Positions 27,580 to 34,977 of a stretch of 64,000 bases of DNA are shown here, piece by piece. The stretch comes from Bacteroidota bacterium. GTDB taxonomy: Bacteria; Bacteroidota; Bacteroidia; Chitinophagales; Chitinophagaceae. The position numbers were made by a program, and so were the translations under genes. Where the stretch lies: contig JAFDXG010000148.1 in the NCBI GenBank assembly GCA_018268105.1, positions 1 to 64,000 of the forward strand, read 5' to 3'. The notes below the pieces were generated by a model. That model did no database searches. It was not told the origin of the DNA and saw only the letters and a list, made by a program, of their open reading frames with translations. Position 1 is the first letter of the stretch; each line of letters starts with the position of its first letter.

Positions 27580-30500
27580 TCAATTCAATCCCCTGAAATC
27601 AACCGGCACCAGTTTACTTACTCCAGGTTCCTGCATGGTAACGCCATAAATAATGTCTACGGTAGACATCGTCATCTTATTATGTGTTACAATAATAAAC
27701 TGTGAATTTTCGCTGAACTGCCGGATCATATTGGTGAATTTGCCAACGTTGGCATCATCTAATGGTGCATCCACTTCATCAAGAATACAGAAAGGTGCCG
27801 GTTTGATGAGATATATCGCAAACAATAATGCAGTAGCGGTGAGGGTTTTTTCTCCTCCGCTCAACTGGGTAATGGATGAAGGGCGCTTGCCTTTTGGTTT
27901 TGCCACAACATCAATTCCTGTTTCCGCAAGATTTTCAGGATTCTCTAATATGATGTCGGCAGTATCTTCTTCCGTAAACAACGCTTTAAATACTCTTTGG
28001 AAATTTTCCCTTACGGCATTAAAAGTTTCGAGAAACTTTTGGTTGGCAGTTGCTTCTACTTCCTGTATCGTCTGCATCAACCCGTCTTTAGCATTGACAA
28101 GATCATTCTTTTGTTCCAGTATAAACTCATATCTTTTCTTCATTTCCTGGAAAGCTTCAATAGCGGTAGGGTTCACTTCGCCCATGTTATCAAGCCGTTT
28201 TTTCATTCTTTCGCAGGAAGCCTGTAAGTCTTCAACTGGAGTATCTGTCTGTCTTGCTTCATCCAGTATCGCATCCAGATCTACCCGAAATTCAACACTC
28301 AGCCTTTCTTTCATTCCGGCCAATTGCAACTTCAGTTCACTCAGTTTGTCTTTTATTTCATTTAGTACATGATCAAGCTGTTCTTTTGCCTTTTGCTGCT
28401 GACGCAATACTGATTCTTTTTCGGTGAGCACATTTCTCCTGTTGTAATATGCCTGGTCAGCTTCATTCAGTTTTCTTTCTTCCTCATCTTTATTGCGCAG
28501 CATCTCAATCAATGCATCAGCGGTGGATTGTAGTGTTTCTTTAGTTTTTGATATATTTTGTGAAGCTTCATCCAGTTGAGAAGTACTGTTTTCAACTTGT
28601 AGTTGCAGATCTGTCAATTGTCCACGCTTAAAGTCGTGTTCCTGTTTTAAAGCATTTACTTTGCTTTGCAATTTGGTGTACTGCAGGTTGCTGTCATTGT
28701 AAGCAGCATTTGCATAATTATACTCCTGCTCTGCAAGGCTATACTCCTGTTCTGATTGTTGCAATTTTTCCAGTAAATCCTGCAATTGTGTATTCAGCTT
28801 TTCCAACTCTTCCCGCACGTCAGCAATATTGTCCTGGTTGGTTTGCAGTTGTTCCCGCAAATCGTTTAATCGTTTTGCCGTTGTTTCTTCCTGTAAAGAA
28901 AAATTTTCAATTTTATTCTGAATGGCAAACGCCTGGTTGGTAAACTGGTTAATAGTGTCCTGTGTTTGCTTAATAGCTTGTTCTTTCAACTGTTCATTGA
29001 AGGCAATCACTTCGTTATGTTTTGCCTGTATATTAGCCCTCAAACCATTGACAACAACTTCCTGCGATACGATTTCTTCATGCAATTTCTCCAGGTTTTT
29101 TGCCCGGCCTATTTTTTTGCCTTCAAACAATCCCACACTTCCACCGGTTAATGCGTATTTACCTTTTACGTATTTACCATGTTTTTCCAGTACAACAGCG
29201 CCATTGCTGTTACGGAGCGCTTCTTCATTTTCAGCAATAAACACGTTGCTTAGCAGGTATTCAGCCAGTTTCCGGTAGCGGTCTTCTACTTCTATTACAC
29301 TCATGGCGTGAAGAGTTCCTTCCGGTTGATGGTGCTGCTGATCATTAAAACCATTGATCCTGTCGAGCAAAAAGAAATTTGCTTTTCCCTTTTGATGGGC
29401 GTCCAGCAGATGAACAGCCTGTAAGCCCTCTTCAAGGGTATTTACCACATAATAGTTGAGATAAGGTTCAAGCACGTTTTCCACGGCTGCGCGATAGGCC
29501 TCCTTTACGTAAATGATATCGGAAAGAATTGGTGCAGTATGATTCCAGTGTGGGTTGTTGTGCAGGAATTTTACACTCTCGGGGTAACCCTCCATAGAAT
29601 CAATCAGGCTTTTCAGCAATGCATGTTCATTCTTTTTTGCATCTAACTTTCTGTTTTCTTCGGCCAGTTCATTGCGCAGCTTTTCCACCATAGCCTGCGT
29701 CTGCAATATCTGTTCTTTGGTATGTTCATGCTGCTCCTGCAACTGGCGAAGGTCAAGGCGTTTATTTTCTAATTCTGTTTCTTTTTGTTGCTTTTCATTT
29801 TCCAGTTGTGATATCTGGCTGCGGCGCTGAGCCTGCTCCTCTTCTCCCTGCATTATGGCTCGCTGTATATTCTGAATAGAAGTATCGGCAACGGCTACCT
29901 GCTTTTCGGCTTCAAACTGACGGCGCTGCAATGCCTGGTTGTCTTTGCGCACTCCATCTATGGCAGCCCTTTTTTCATCAAAAGAACGACGTTTATCTTC
30001 TAATCCTTCCTTTATAGTTTCCAGTTTTTCTGCAAATTCACCAAGTTTTACTTCTTCATCCTTTATTTGTTCACTGGTAAAGGTTATACTTTCTTCCAGC
30101 CCTTTTAATTGTCCTTCGGATTTTTGTAAAAAATCCTTCAGGTTAGTTTCTCTTTCAGATAAGTATTGCAGGCGCTGTTCGCCAAGATTTTTTTCATTTT
30201 CTTTACTGCGCACGTTTTCCAGCAAACTGTTAAATGCGTGCTGCATCTTTTGAAGTGCTTTTTCCTGCTCAATAAATCCAAGCTTATCCTGTTCTATTGC
30301 AGCTTCTTCCTGAGCAATAGCTGCTTCCATTTCGAAACGTTTGTCTATTTCCTGTTGTTGCTGTTCGTTCAGGTCTTTATATGTAATATTAAATCCTTCC
30401 AGTGCCGCCTTGGCCAGTTCTACACTGAGTTCTTTATATTCTTTTTTGATTTCGTAGTATTTCTCGGCTTTCTTAGCCTGGCTTTCCAGGCTTTTAAGCT

Positions 30501-31101
30501 GGTTATTGATTTCAAAAAGAAGGTCTTCAATACGTGCCAGATCCTGTTCGGTAGCATCCAGCTTCAGTTTAGCTTCTTTTTTTCTTGTTTTATAAATGGT
30601 AATACCGGCAGCCTGTTCCAGCATGCGGCGCCGGCTGTTTTCCTTGTCTTTAATGATATCGTCTACCATGCCAAGTTCTATAATGGCATAGCTGTCGGTA
30701 CTAACACCGGTATCAAGAAAGAGATTATGTATGTCTTTGAGCCGGCAGTTCACATCATTCAAACGGTATTCACTTTCTCCGCTTTTATAAAACTTGCGGG
30801 TGATAGTAACGGTATTAAATTCTGTGGGAAGAAGGTTGCGGGTATTTTCGAAGGTTAGGCTTACTTCAGCCAGTCCGCTGGCATTGCGGGTTCGCGAACC
30901 ATTGAATACAAGACTTTCCAGGTTTTCGCTTCGCAGGTTGCTGATCTTATGCTCGCCGATCACCCAACGTATAGAATCTATGATATTACTTTTTCCGCAG
31001 CCGTTCGGACCTATAATACCGGTAATACCTTCGTCAAAATTTATAGTGGTTTTATCGGCAAAACTTTTAAACCCTTTGATTTCTAAACTCTTTAATCGCA
31101 C
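27580..31101 (-). CDS. smc: chromosome segregation ATPase SMC
   Basis: The 1173-residue protein has the full SMC layout. It has Walker A (GPNGCGKSN near residue 31), a long coiled coil, a hinge near residues 520-640 (HNNPHWNHTAPILSDIIYVK and LTGGSVGLFEGKKIG), a second coiled coil, the ABC signature LSGGEKTLTATALL and Walker B CILDEVDAPLDDANV. SMC dimers compact and align the chromosome together with ScpA/ScpB, whose genes are not in this window. Many antisense open frames within it are shadows of the coiled coil. Confidence 0.96.
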   Translation of the reverse strand: MRLKSLEIKGFKSFADKTTINFDEGITGIIGPNGCGKSNIIDSIRWVIGEHKISNLRSENLESLVFNGSRTRNASGLAEVSLTFENTRNLLPTEFNTVTITRKFYKSGESEYRLNDVNCRLKDIHNLFLDTGVSTDSYAIIELGMVDDIIKDKENSRRRMLEQAAGITIYKTRKKEAKLKLDATEQDLARIEDLLFEINNQLKSLESQAKKAEKYYEIKKEYKELSVELAKAALEGFNITYKDLNEQQQQEIDKRFEMEAAIAQEEAAIEQDKLGFIEQEKALQKMQHAFNSLLENVRSKENEKNLGEQRLQYLSERETNLKDFLQKSEGQLKGLEESITFTSEQIKDEEVKLGEFAEKLETIKEGLEDKRRSFDEKRAAIDGVRKDNQALQRRQFEAEKQVAVADTSIQNIQRAIMQGEEEQAQRRSQISQLENEKQQKETELENKRLDLRQLQEQHEHTKEQILQTQAMVEKLRNELAEENRKLDAKKNEHALLKSLIDSMEGYPESVKFLHNNPHWNHTAPILSDIIYVKEAYRAAVENVLEPYLNYYVVNTLEEGLQAVHLLDAHQKGKANFFLLDRINGFNDQQHHQPEGTLHAMSVIEVEDRYRKLAEYLLSNVFIAENEEALRNSNGAVVLEKHGKYVKGKYALTGGSVGLFEGKKIGRAKNLEKLHEEIVSQEVVVNGLRANIQAKHNEVIAFNEQLKEQAIKQTQDTINQFTNQAFAIQNKIENFSLQEETTAKRLNDLREQLQTNQDNIADVREELEKLNTQLQDLLEKLQQSEQEYSLAEQEYNYANAAYNDSNLQYTKLQSKVNALKQEHDFKRGQLTDLQLQVENSTSQLDEASQNISKTKETLQSTADALIEMLRNKDEEERKLNEADQAYYNRRNVLTEKESVLRQQQKAKEQLDHVLNEIKDKLSELKLQLAGMKERLSVEFRVDLDAILDEARQTDTPVEDLQASCERMKKRLDNMGEVNPTAIEAFQEMKKRYEFILEQKNDLVNAKDGLMQTIQEVEATANQKFLETFNAVRENFQRVFKALFTEEDTADIILENPENLAETGIDVVAKPKGKRPSSITQLSGGEKTLTATALLFAIYLIKPAPFCILDEVDAPLDDANVGKFTNMIRQFSENSQFIIVTHNKMTMSTVDIIYGVTMQEPGVSKLVPVDFRGLN

Positions 31102-31194
31102 GTTTCAATATTTTTTAGGAAGTGGGCAAAAATAACTGAATCACCATGAAAATTAATACGGCTTGTTTTATCAACCTCCATTATTATTAACGAT

Positions 31195-31244
31195 TTATAC
31201 ACAAGAATAGCACCAGTATAGAGTTATGAACAAACTGTGGACAA
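31195..31244. promoter_or_regulatory. DnaA-box-like pair between smc and a divergent gene
   Basis: TTATACACA (31195-31203) fits the DnaA box TTATNCACA exactly. TGTGGACAA (31236-31244) is the complement of TTGTCCACA, one base from TTATCCACA. A weaker TTATGAACA lies between them (31224-31232). The 290-base gap is AT-rich. The boxes could mark DnaA-linked control of smc; replication-origin function is less likely without dnaA or dnaN nearby. Confidence 0.35.
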
Positions 31245-31394
31245 TATGCTGATTTTAAACGGAAAATATTGCGTAAAAGTATTATAGAGTTGATAAATGA
31301 TAATCTTTGATCAGTGTACGGTTATTTGTAATATGTATAGGATTGAAGATCGTTTTTTCATAATTTGCTGACCATTAAAGATTCATAGAAAGGT

Positions 31395-31904
31395 ATGGTA
31401 CAGTTTAGCGCAACTATATTGAAATTTGGTGAAAAAGGTGAAAAAACCGGGTGGTATTATATTGAAGTACCAGCCGGTATAGCGGCAAAACTTAACCCTG
31501 AGGATAAAAAATCATTTCGGGTAAGTGGTAAGCTGGATGAATATACCCTTGAAGGAACAAGTCTGATACCAATGGGTGGAGGTAATTATATTCTTGCATT
31601 GAATGCTGCTATCCGCCGTGGTATCCGAAAAACTAAAGGGGCAATGCTGAAAGTACAGCTTACCGTTGCCAACCCTTATGAAGTTTTACCTGAACTGCTT
31701 GAGTGCCTCAACGACGAACCGGAAGCAAAAACTTTTTTCATGATCTTACCCAGGGCTCATCAAAATTATTTCTCTAAGTGGATTGAAAGTGCCAAAACAG
31801 AAGTGACACGTGCAAAGCGAATTGCTATGACCGTGAATGCAGCTTCTAAAAAATGGGGCTTTTCTGAAATGATCAGGGCGTCAAAGAAAAATGATGGATT
31901 TTAA
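31395..31904 (+). CDS. YdeI/OmpD-associated family protein with DUF1905
   Basis: This 169-residue protein has an N-terminal DUF1905 beta-barrel-like part (about 1-85, FRVSGKLDEYTLEGTSLIPM) and a C-terminal OmdA/YdeI helical part (about 110-165, ILPRAHQNYFSKWIESAKTE and KRIAMTVNAA). This is the normal fusion in the family, whose function is unclear. It is cytoplasmic. Its stop codon abuts that of the convergent transglutaminase-like gene. Confidence 0.85.
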   Translation: MVQFSATILKFGEKGEKTGWYYIEVPAGIAAKLNPEDKKSFRVSGKLDEYTLEGTSLIPMGGGNYILALNAAIRRGIRKTKGAMLKVQLTVANPYEVLPELLECLNDEPEAKTFFMILPRAHQNYFSKWIESAKTEVTRAKRIAMTVNAASKKWGFSEMIRASKKNDGF

Positions 31905-32510
31905 TTATACTTTTTCCGGACGGTTAAAAAATAAAGCCTGACAATCTGCTGATTCTTCCATTGATTTAATAACAGAGGGCAATGGTGCAGTAAATACTTC
32001 CGGGTAGTCTGCTTCCCCGAGTTCTGTACGAATGGGATAAGCGAGTTTTTCAGTATCGGTTGAAAATTGCGAATCCACTCCGGGTTTATTGCCCCTCGGA
32101 TCAACACGAAACCAACCGGTGTCTTCCAAATAAACAGCATTCAATCCGTGCAGCGCATAGCCAGACTCCACTGTTCCTTTGCGTAACACACGCTGATAAC
32201 AGAATCCTGCGGGTATCCCCATACCACGTAACAGGGTGGCCAGTACATGCGATTTTGCAAAGCAAATGCCTTCTTTCTTTTCTATTGCATCTTCTGCACT
32301 GATGGTTATTACTTTGCTCTGCGTATCGAATGAGTGCTGAATGAAATCTCTTGCAAATTCAAATGCCATTTTTGCACGTTCTTTTGGTGTCAGGGCTTTC
32401 GATTCTATTTCCTGAATTTCTTTTTGCACCAGCGGAGTATCAAATTGAATAACCGGAGGGATTTCTTTGAGATAATCTTCTAATTTCTTTGATTCAAAAA
32501 CTAATTTCAT
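31905..32510 (-). CDS. transglutaminase-like cysteine protease domain protein
   Basis: The 201-residue protein shows a complete transglutaminase-like triad: C83 in EGICFAKSHVLATLLR, H121 in YALHGLNAVYL and D137 in WFRVDPRGNK. Such bacterial proteins are usually peptidases or deamidases of unknown target. No signal peptide is visible. It stands alone on the minus strand. Confidence 0.85.
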   Translation of the reverse strand: MKLVFESKKLEDYLKEIPPVIQFDTPLVQKEIQEIESKALTPKERAKMAFEFARDFIQHSFDTQSKVITISAEDAIEKKEGICFAKSHVLATLLRGMGIPAGFCYQRVLRKGTVESGYALHGLNAVYLEDTGWFRVDPRGNKPGVDSQFSTDTEKLAYPIRTELGEADYPEVFTAPLPSVIKSMEESADCQALFFNRPEKV

Positions 32511-32613
32511 ATTAATATATTTTTCAAAGCAGTTGATAAGTTCCCAGGATATAAATTTACAAAACCCCTGGTATTTGATTTTATTCCAAAAATGCTATCT
32601 CCCCCGCATAGTT

Positions 32614-32621
32614 TATATTTG
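32614..32621 (+). promoter_or_regulatory. -7 promoter box (TAnnTTTG type)
   Basis: TATATTTG is an exact match to TAnnTTTG, 39 bases upstream of the DUF2269 gene. No TTG is found at a normal -33 spacing. Confidence 0.35.
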
Positions 32622-32660
32622 CAGGAAGGATATAAAGTTGTTTTGGAAGTATAGACCACG

Positions 32661-33110
32661 ATGATGTATAGTTTTCTTCTTTTAATTCATGTATTATCTG
32701 CTATTTTAGGATTGGGTCCGGGGTTTGTTATGATTTACATTGTAACAAAAGCAACAACTATGACAGAATTACGACATGCATACTTTATACGTAACAGGTT
32801 GCACCGGTTTGTTATGGCAGGTGGAACACTGCTATTACTTTCAGGTTTGGCAATGGGTTCAATTCGTCCGTATTTGTTCCATACCGGATGGTATGTTACA
32901 AGTTTGGTGCTGTTTGTAATTGCTTTGGGATTTGGTCCTGTTGTTTTGTCACCAAGATCAAAACCAATTAAGGTGTTATTAAAAACTGAAACAGGTGATA
33001 AAATTCCTGAAGATTATTATACACTTGCACGAAAATTATTCTTTTATGAAAGGCTCGAGAATATTATTTTCATAACAATCATTGTGCTTATGATTTTAAA
33101 GCCTTTCTAA
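32661..33110 (+). CDS. DUF2269-type integral membrane protein
   Basis: The 149-residue protein has about four transmembrane helices (YSFLLLIHVLSAILGLGPGF, FVMAGGTLLLLSGLAMGSI, YVTSLVLFVIALGFGPVVL and a C-terminal IIFITIIVLMILK). The initial helix with His-Val-Leu-Ser-Ala and the polar loops match the DUF2269 family. Its function is unknown. The DUF2249 gene begins 31 bases later and may share its transcript. Confidence 0.75.
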   Translation: MMYSFLLLIHVLSAILGLGPGFVMIYIVTKATTMTELRHAYFIRNRLHRFVMAGGTLLLLSGLAMGSIRPYLFHTGWYVTSLVLFVIALGFGPVVLSPRSKPIKVLLKTETGDKIPEDYYTLARKLFFYERLENIIFITIIVLMILKPF

Positions 33111-33141
33111 CTTAGTTGTTCGTGCAAATAAATTTTATGTT

Positions 33142-33903
33142 ATGAATACAGAAATGAAACCCCATGAGGAATTGGATGTAAGAGTACTTGTGCCGATTAA
33201 GCGGCATGAAAAATTATTAAAACTCTTCAAAGAATTGCCGGTAGGTGAAAGTTTCGTTTTCATCAATGACCATGATCCTATACCGTTGTATTATGAATTC
33301 CGGTCCATTTACGGAGATGTTGTAGGATGGGAGTACCTGAACCGGGGTGGGAGAGAATGGAAAGTAAAGGTCTCCCGTACTGAAGCTTCGCAGGGACGTG
33401 AGTTTGCAGGGATAGCTACGCTTTTAGATCTTAGAAAAGCAGAAAAAAAGGATTGGAAACAAATTGTATTTCACCGCTATGGTATGATGGATGAAAACAC
33501 CACTATGGAACTTATTGCAATGGAAGATCCTGAAGAGATACATGAAATTTTCAAAAATAAATTTGAGGGAAAACATTCCTGGTCATATAAAAAAGAAGTT
33601 CCGGGGGAATTTATCATTCATATCAGAAAAGAAGCCGAGAGTGGATTAGGTGATGATGGATTTTCGGTGGTTAATGAGTTTGATATACGTCCCTATCCAC
33701 CTACTCAACGTCATGAAATGTTTTACAAAGCATTTGCAGATATTAAACCCGGTGAGGCTTTTGAGTTTATCAACGACCATGACCCCAAGCCATTATATTA
33801 CCAGATGGAGGCAGAAAGTAAAGAACCTTTCAGATGGGAATATTTGGAAAAAGGCCCCGATGAATGGAAAGTGAGGGTGGTTAAAGTGAGAGGTGAGAGG
33901 TGA
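33142..33903 (+). CDS. repeated DUF2249 protein
   Basis: The 253-residue protein contains two clear DUF2249 modules. Residues about 9-78 have FINDHDPIPLYYEF and WEYLNRGGREWKVKV; about 182-250 have FINDHDPKPLYYQM and WEYLEKGPDEWKVRV. The central part (about 115-165) keeps the spacing and a WSYKKEVPGEFIIHI ending but has lost the NDHDP motif, so it may be a degenerate third module. DUF2249 proteins are often near respiratory or nitrogen-oxide genes, but none are here. It is cytoplasmic. Confidence 0.8.
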   Translation: MNTEMKPHEELDVRVLVPIKRHEKLLKLFKELPVGESFVFINDHDPIPLYYEFRSIYGDVVGWEYLNRGGREWKVKVSRTEASQGREFAGIATLLDLRKAEKKDWKQIVFHRYGMMDENTTMELIAMEDPEEIHEIFKNKFEGKHSWSYKKEVPGEFIIHIRKEAESGLGDDGFSVVNEFDIRPYPPTQRHEMFYKAFADIKPGEAFEFINDHDPKPLYYQMEAESKEPFRWEYLEKGPDEWKVRVVKVRGER

Positions 33904-33938
33904 AACATTAAACTGTAAACAAAAAACAATAAACACTA

Positions 33939-34787
33939 TTATTTCCCTCCCGCCTTTATCATCCTGTTTTTTCCCTGCATATCTTTTCGGATGAAAATGT
34001 TTGATAAACCAGCAGTGGTGAAGATGTTTTTTACCCCATCGGCCAGGTCTTCATGGATTTCCACGTATACTTCTCCGTTAGCTTTTAAATTGGTGGTAGC
34101 AAATCTTGCAATAGAGCTATAAAATTTCAGGGGACTATCATCAGAAACAAATAGGGCTTCGTGGGGTTCAAATTGTATCACATTTTTTCTCATTTCTTTT
34201 TCACCTGAAGCTGGTATATATGGCGGGTTACTTACAATAATGTCAAATTTCGGAAAGCTGCTCTCTGAAATTTCCTGCAGAATATCGGCCTGCCTGAAGT
34301 TGATTTCGGTCTTTTGAATTTGGGCATTTTTTTGTGCAACAATGAGGGCAGAATGACTAATATCTATTGCCCATACTTCTGCTGACGGTAAACTTTTTTT
34401 TATGGCAATTGCAATACATCCGCTTCCAGTACCAATATCAAGAATAGTTTTTGCATTTTTTTGTTCTGTAATGATCCATTCTGCCAGCTCTTCTGTTTCA
34501 GGACGGGGAATCAGAACATTGCGGTCTACATACAACGACATGCCATAAAACCATGCTTCCTGCAACACATATTGCAGAGGTTCATGACCGATAAGCTTTT
34601 CTGTATATAGATGCAGTAATTGAATTTGAGGAGGGGTAAGATCTTTATCCTGCATTAGCAACCGGTCAATTCTTTTCAGCCCGGTGATTTTTTCTACTAC
34701 AATATCTGATATATTTCCTGCTTCGCGCTGATCGTATATAGTTGTTAAAGCTTCACGCAGATAACGATAACTCTCAGAAATGTTCAT
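33939..34787 (-). CDS. prmC: release factor glutamine methyltransferase
   Basis: PrmC methylates the glutamine of the GGQ motif in class I peptide release factors and so makes translation termination efficient. The 282-residue protein has an N-terminal helical domain (about 1-85), a SAM-binding motif (DIGTGSG, residues 117-123) and the catalytic NPPY tetrapeptide at residues 187-190. There is no Shine-Dalgarno before its ATG (A-rich instead), while the 190-nt region upstream is densely structured and includes a 16-codon ORF and a terminator (see 34808-34914). Confidence 0.95.
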   Translation of the reverse strand: MNISESYRYLREALTTIYDQREAGNISDIVVEKITGLKRIDRLLMQDKDLTPPQIQLLHLYTEKLIGHEPLQYVLQEAWFYGMSLYVDRNVLIPRPETEELAEWIITEQKNAKTILDIGTGSGCIAIAIKKSLPSAEVWAIDISHSALIVAQKNAQIQKTEINFRQADILQEISESSFPKFDIIVSNPPYIPASGEKEMRKNVIQFEPHEALFVSDDSPLKFYSSIARFATTNLKANGEVYVEIHEDLADGVKNIFTTAGLSNIFIRKDMQGKNRMIKAGGK

Positions 34788-34807
34788 GCAGGAATATTTT
34801 TTATTCT

Positions 34808-34858
34808 TTAGTAAGAAAAACGAAGGGTCAGCCTTCGGACAGATACTGACCCATTCAT
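34808..34858 (-). CDS. candidate 16-residue leader peptide upstream of prmC
   Basis: An ATG at 34858 opens 16 codons (MNGSVSVRRLTLRFSY) and stops with TAA at 34808-34810, 20 bases before prmC. It has a textbook Shine-Dalgarno, AGGAG (34868-34864) with a 5-base spacer, which is rare in Bacteroidota. Its codons 3-13 overlap two interleaved hairpins, one a terminator. The layout is like a transcription-attenuation leader. Translation is not demonstrated. Confidence 0.4.
   Translation of the reverse strand: MNGSVSVRRLTLRFSY
34816..34837 (-). terminator. intrinsic terminator in the prmC leader
   Basis: On the minus strand CGAAGG (34837-34832) pairs with CCTTCG (34826-34821) around a 5-base loop and is followed by TTTTT (34820-34816). 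It ends 28 bases before the prmC start. It could end read-through from the GH20 operon or act as a conditional attenuator of prmC. Confidence 0.65.
34825..34852 (-). promoter_or_regulatory. alternative hairpin interleaved with the terminator
   Basis: On the minus strand GGGTCAG (34852-34846) pairs with CTGACCC (34831-34825). The loop holds the left arm of the terminator, and the right arm shares two bases with the terminator's right arm, so both cannot form fully at once. Confidence 0.5.
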
Positions 34859-34872
34859 AATTGCTCCTATAT

Positions 34873-34914
34873 CTCCTGACTATTTATTATTGTTTTTAGC
34901 CAGGAGGAACTCCT
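34873..34914 (-). promoter_or_regulatory. SD/anti-SD-containing stem in the prmC leader
   Basis: On the minus strand CTCCTGGCT (34906-34898) pairs with AGTCAGGAG (34881-34873) with one mismatch, masking one of three AGGAG copies. CCTCCT at 34907-34902 copies the ribosomal anti-SD core and could instead pair with the AGGAG that serves the 16-codon ORF. Confidence 0.45.
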
Positions 34915-34917
34915 ATA

Positions 34918-34959
34918 AAATTTTTCATTCTTCCATTGTGTATTTTATGAATGAAAAAT
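34918..34959 (-). terminator. hairpin after the GH20 gene
   Basis: A perfect 11-bp inverted repeat (34920-34930 and 34949-34959; arms ATTTTTCATTC / GAATGAAAAAT) begins 19 bases past the GH20 stop codon and runs into TTTTATA on the minus strand. It probably terminates the CocE-GH20 transcript. Confidence 0.55.
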
Positions 34960-34977
34960 CTCATGTACGTTTAATAA

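Noticed and set aside
27653-30858. Long plus-strand open frames (up to about 240 codons) inside smc
   Set aside because: They are antisense shadows of the Glu/Lys/Gln-rich coiled coil; smc itself has all diagnostic motifs.
31102-31394. Replication origin at the DnaA-box-like sites
   Set aside because: Only two good boxes, no dnaA, dnaN, or related origin genes nearby, and no visible AT-rich 13-mer array; kept only as a possible regulatory site.
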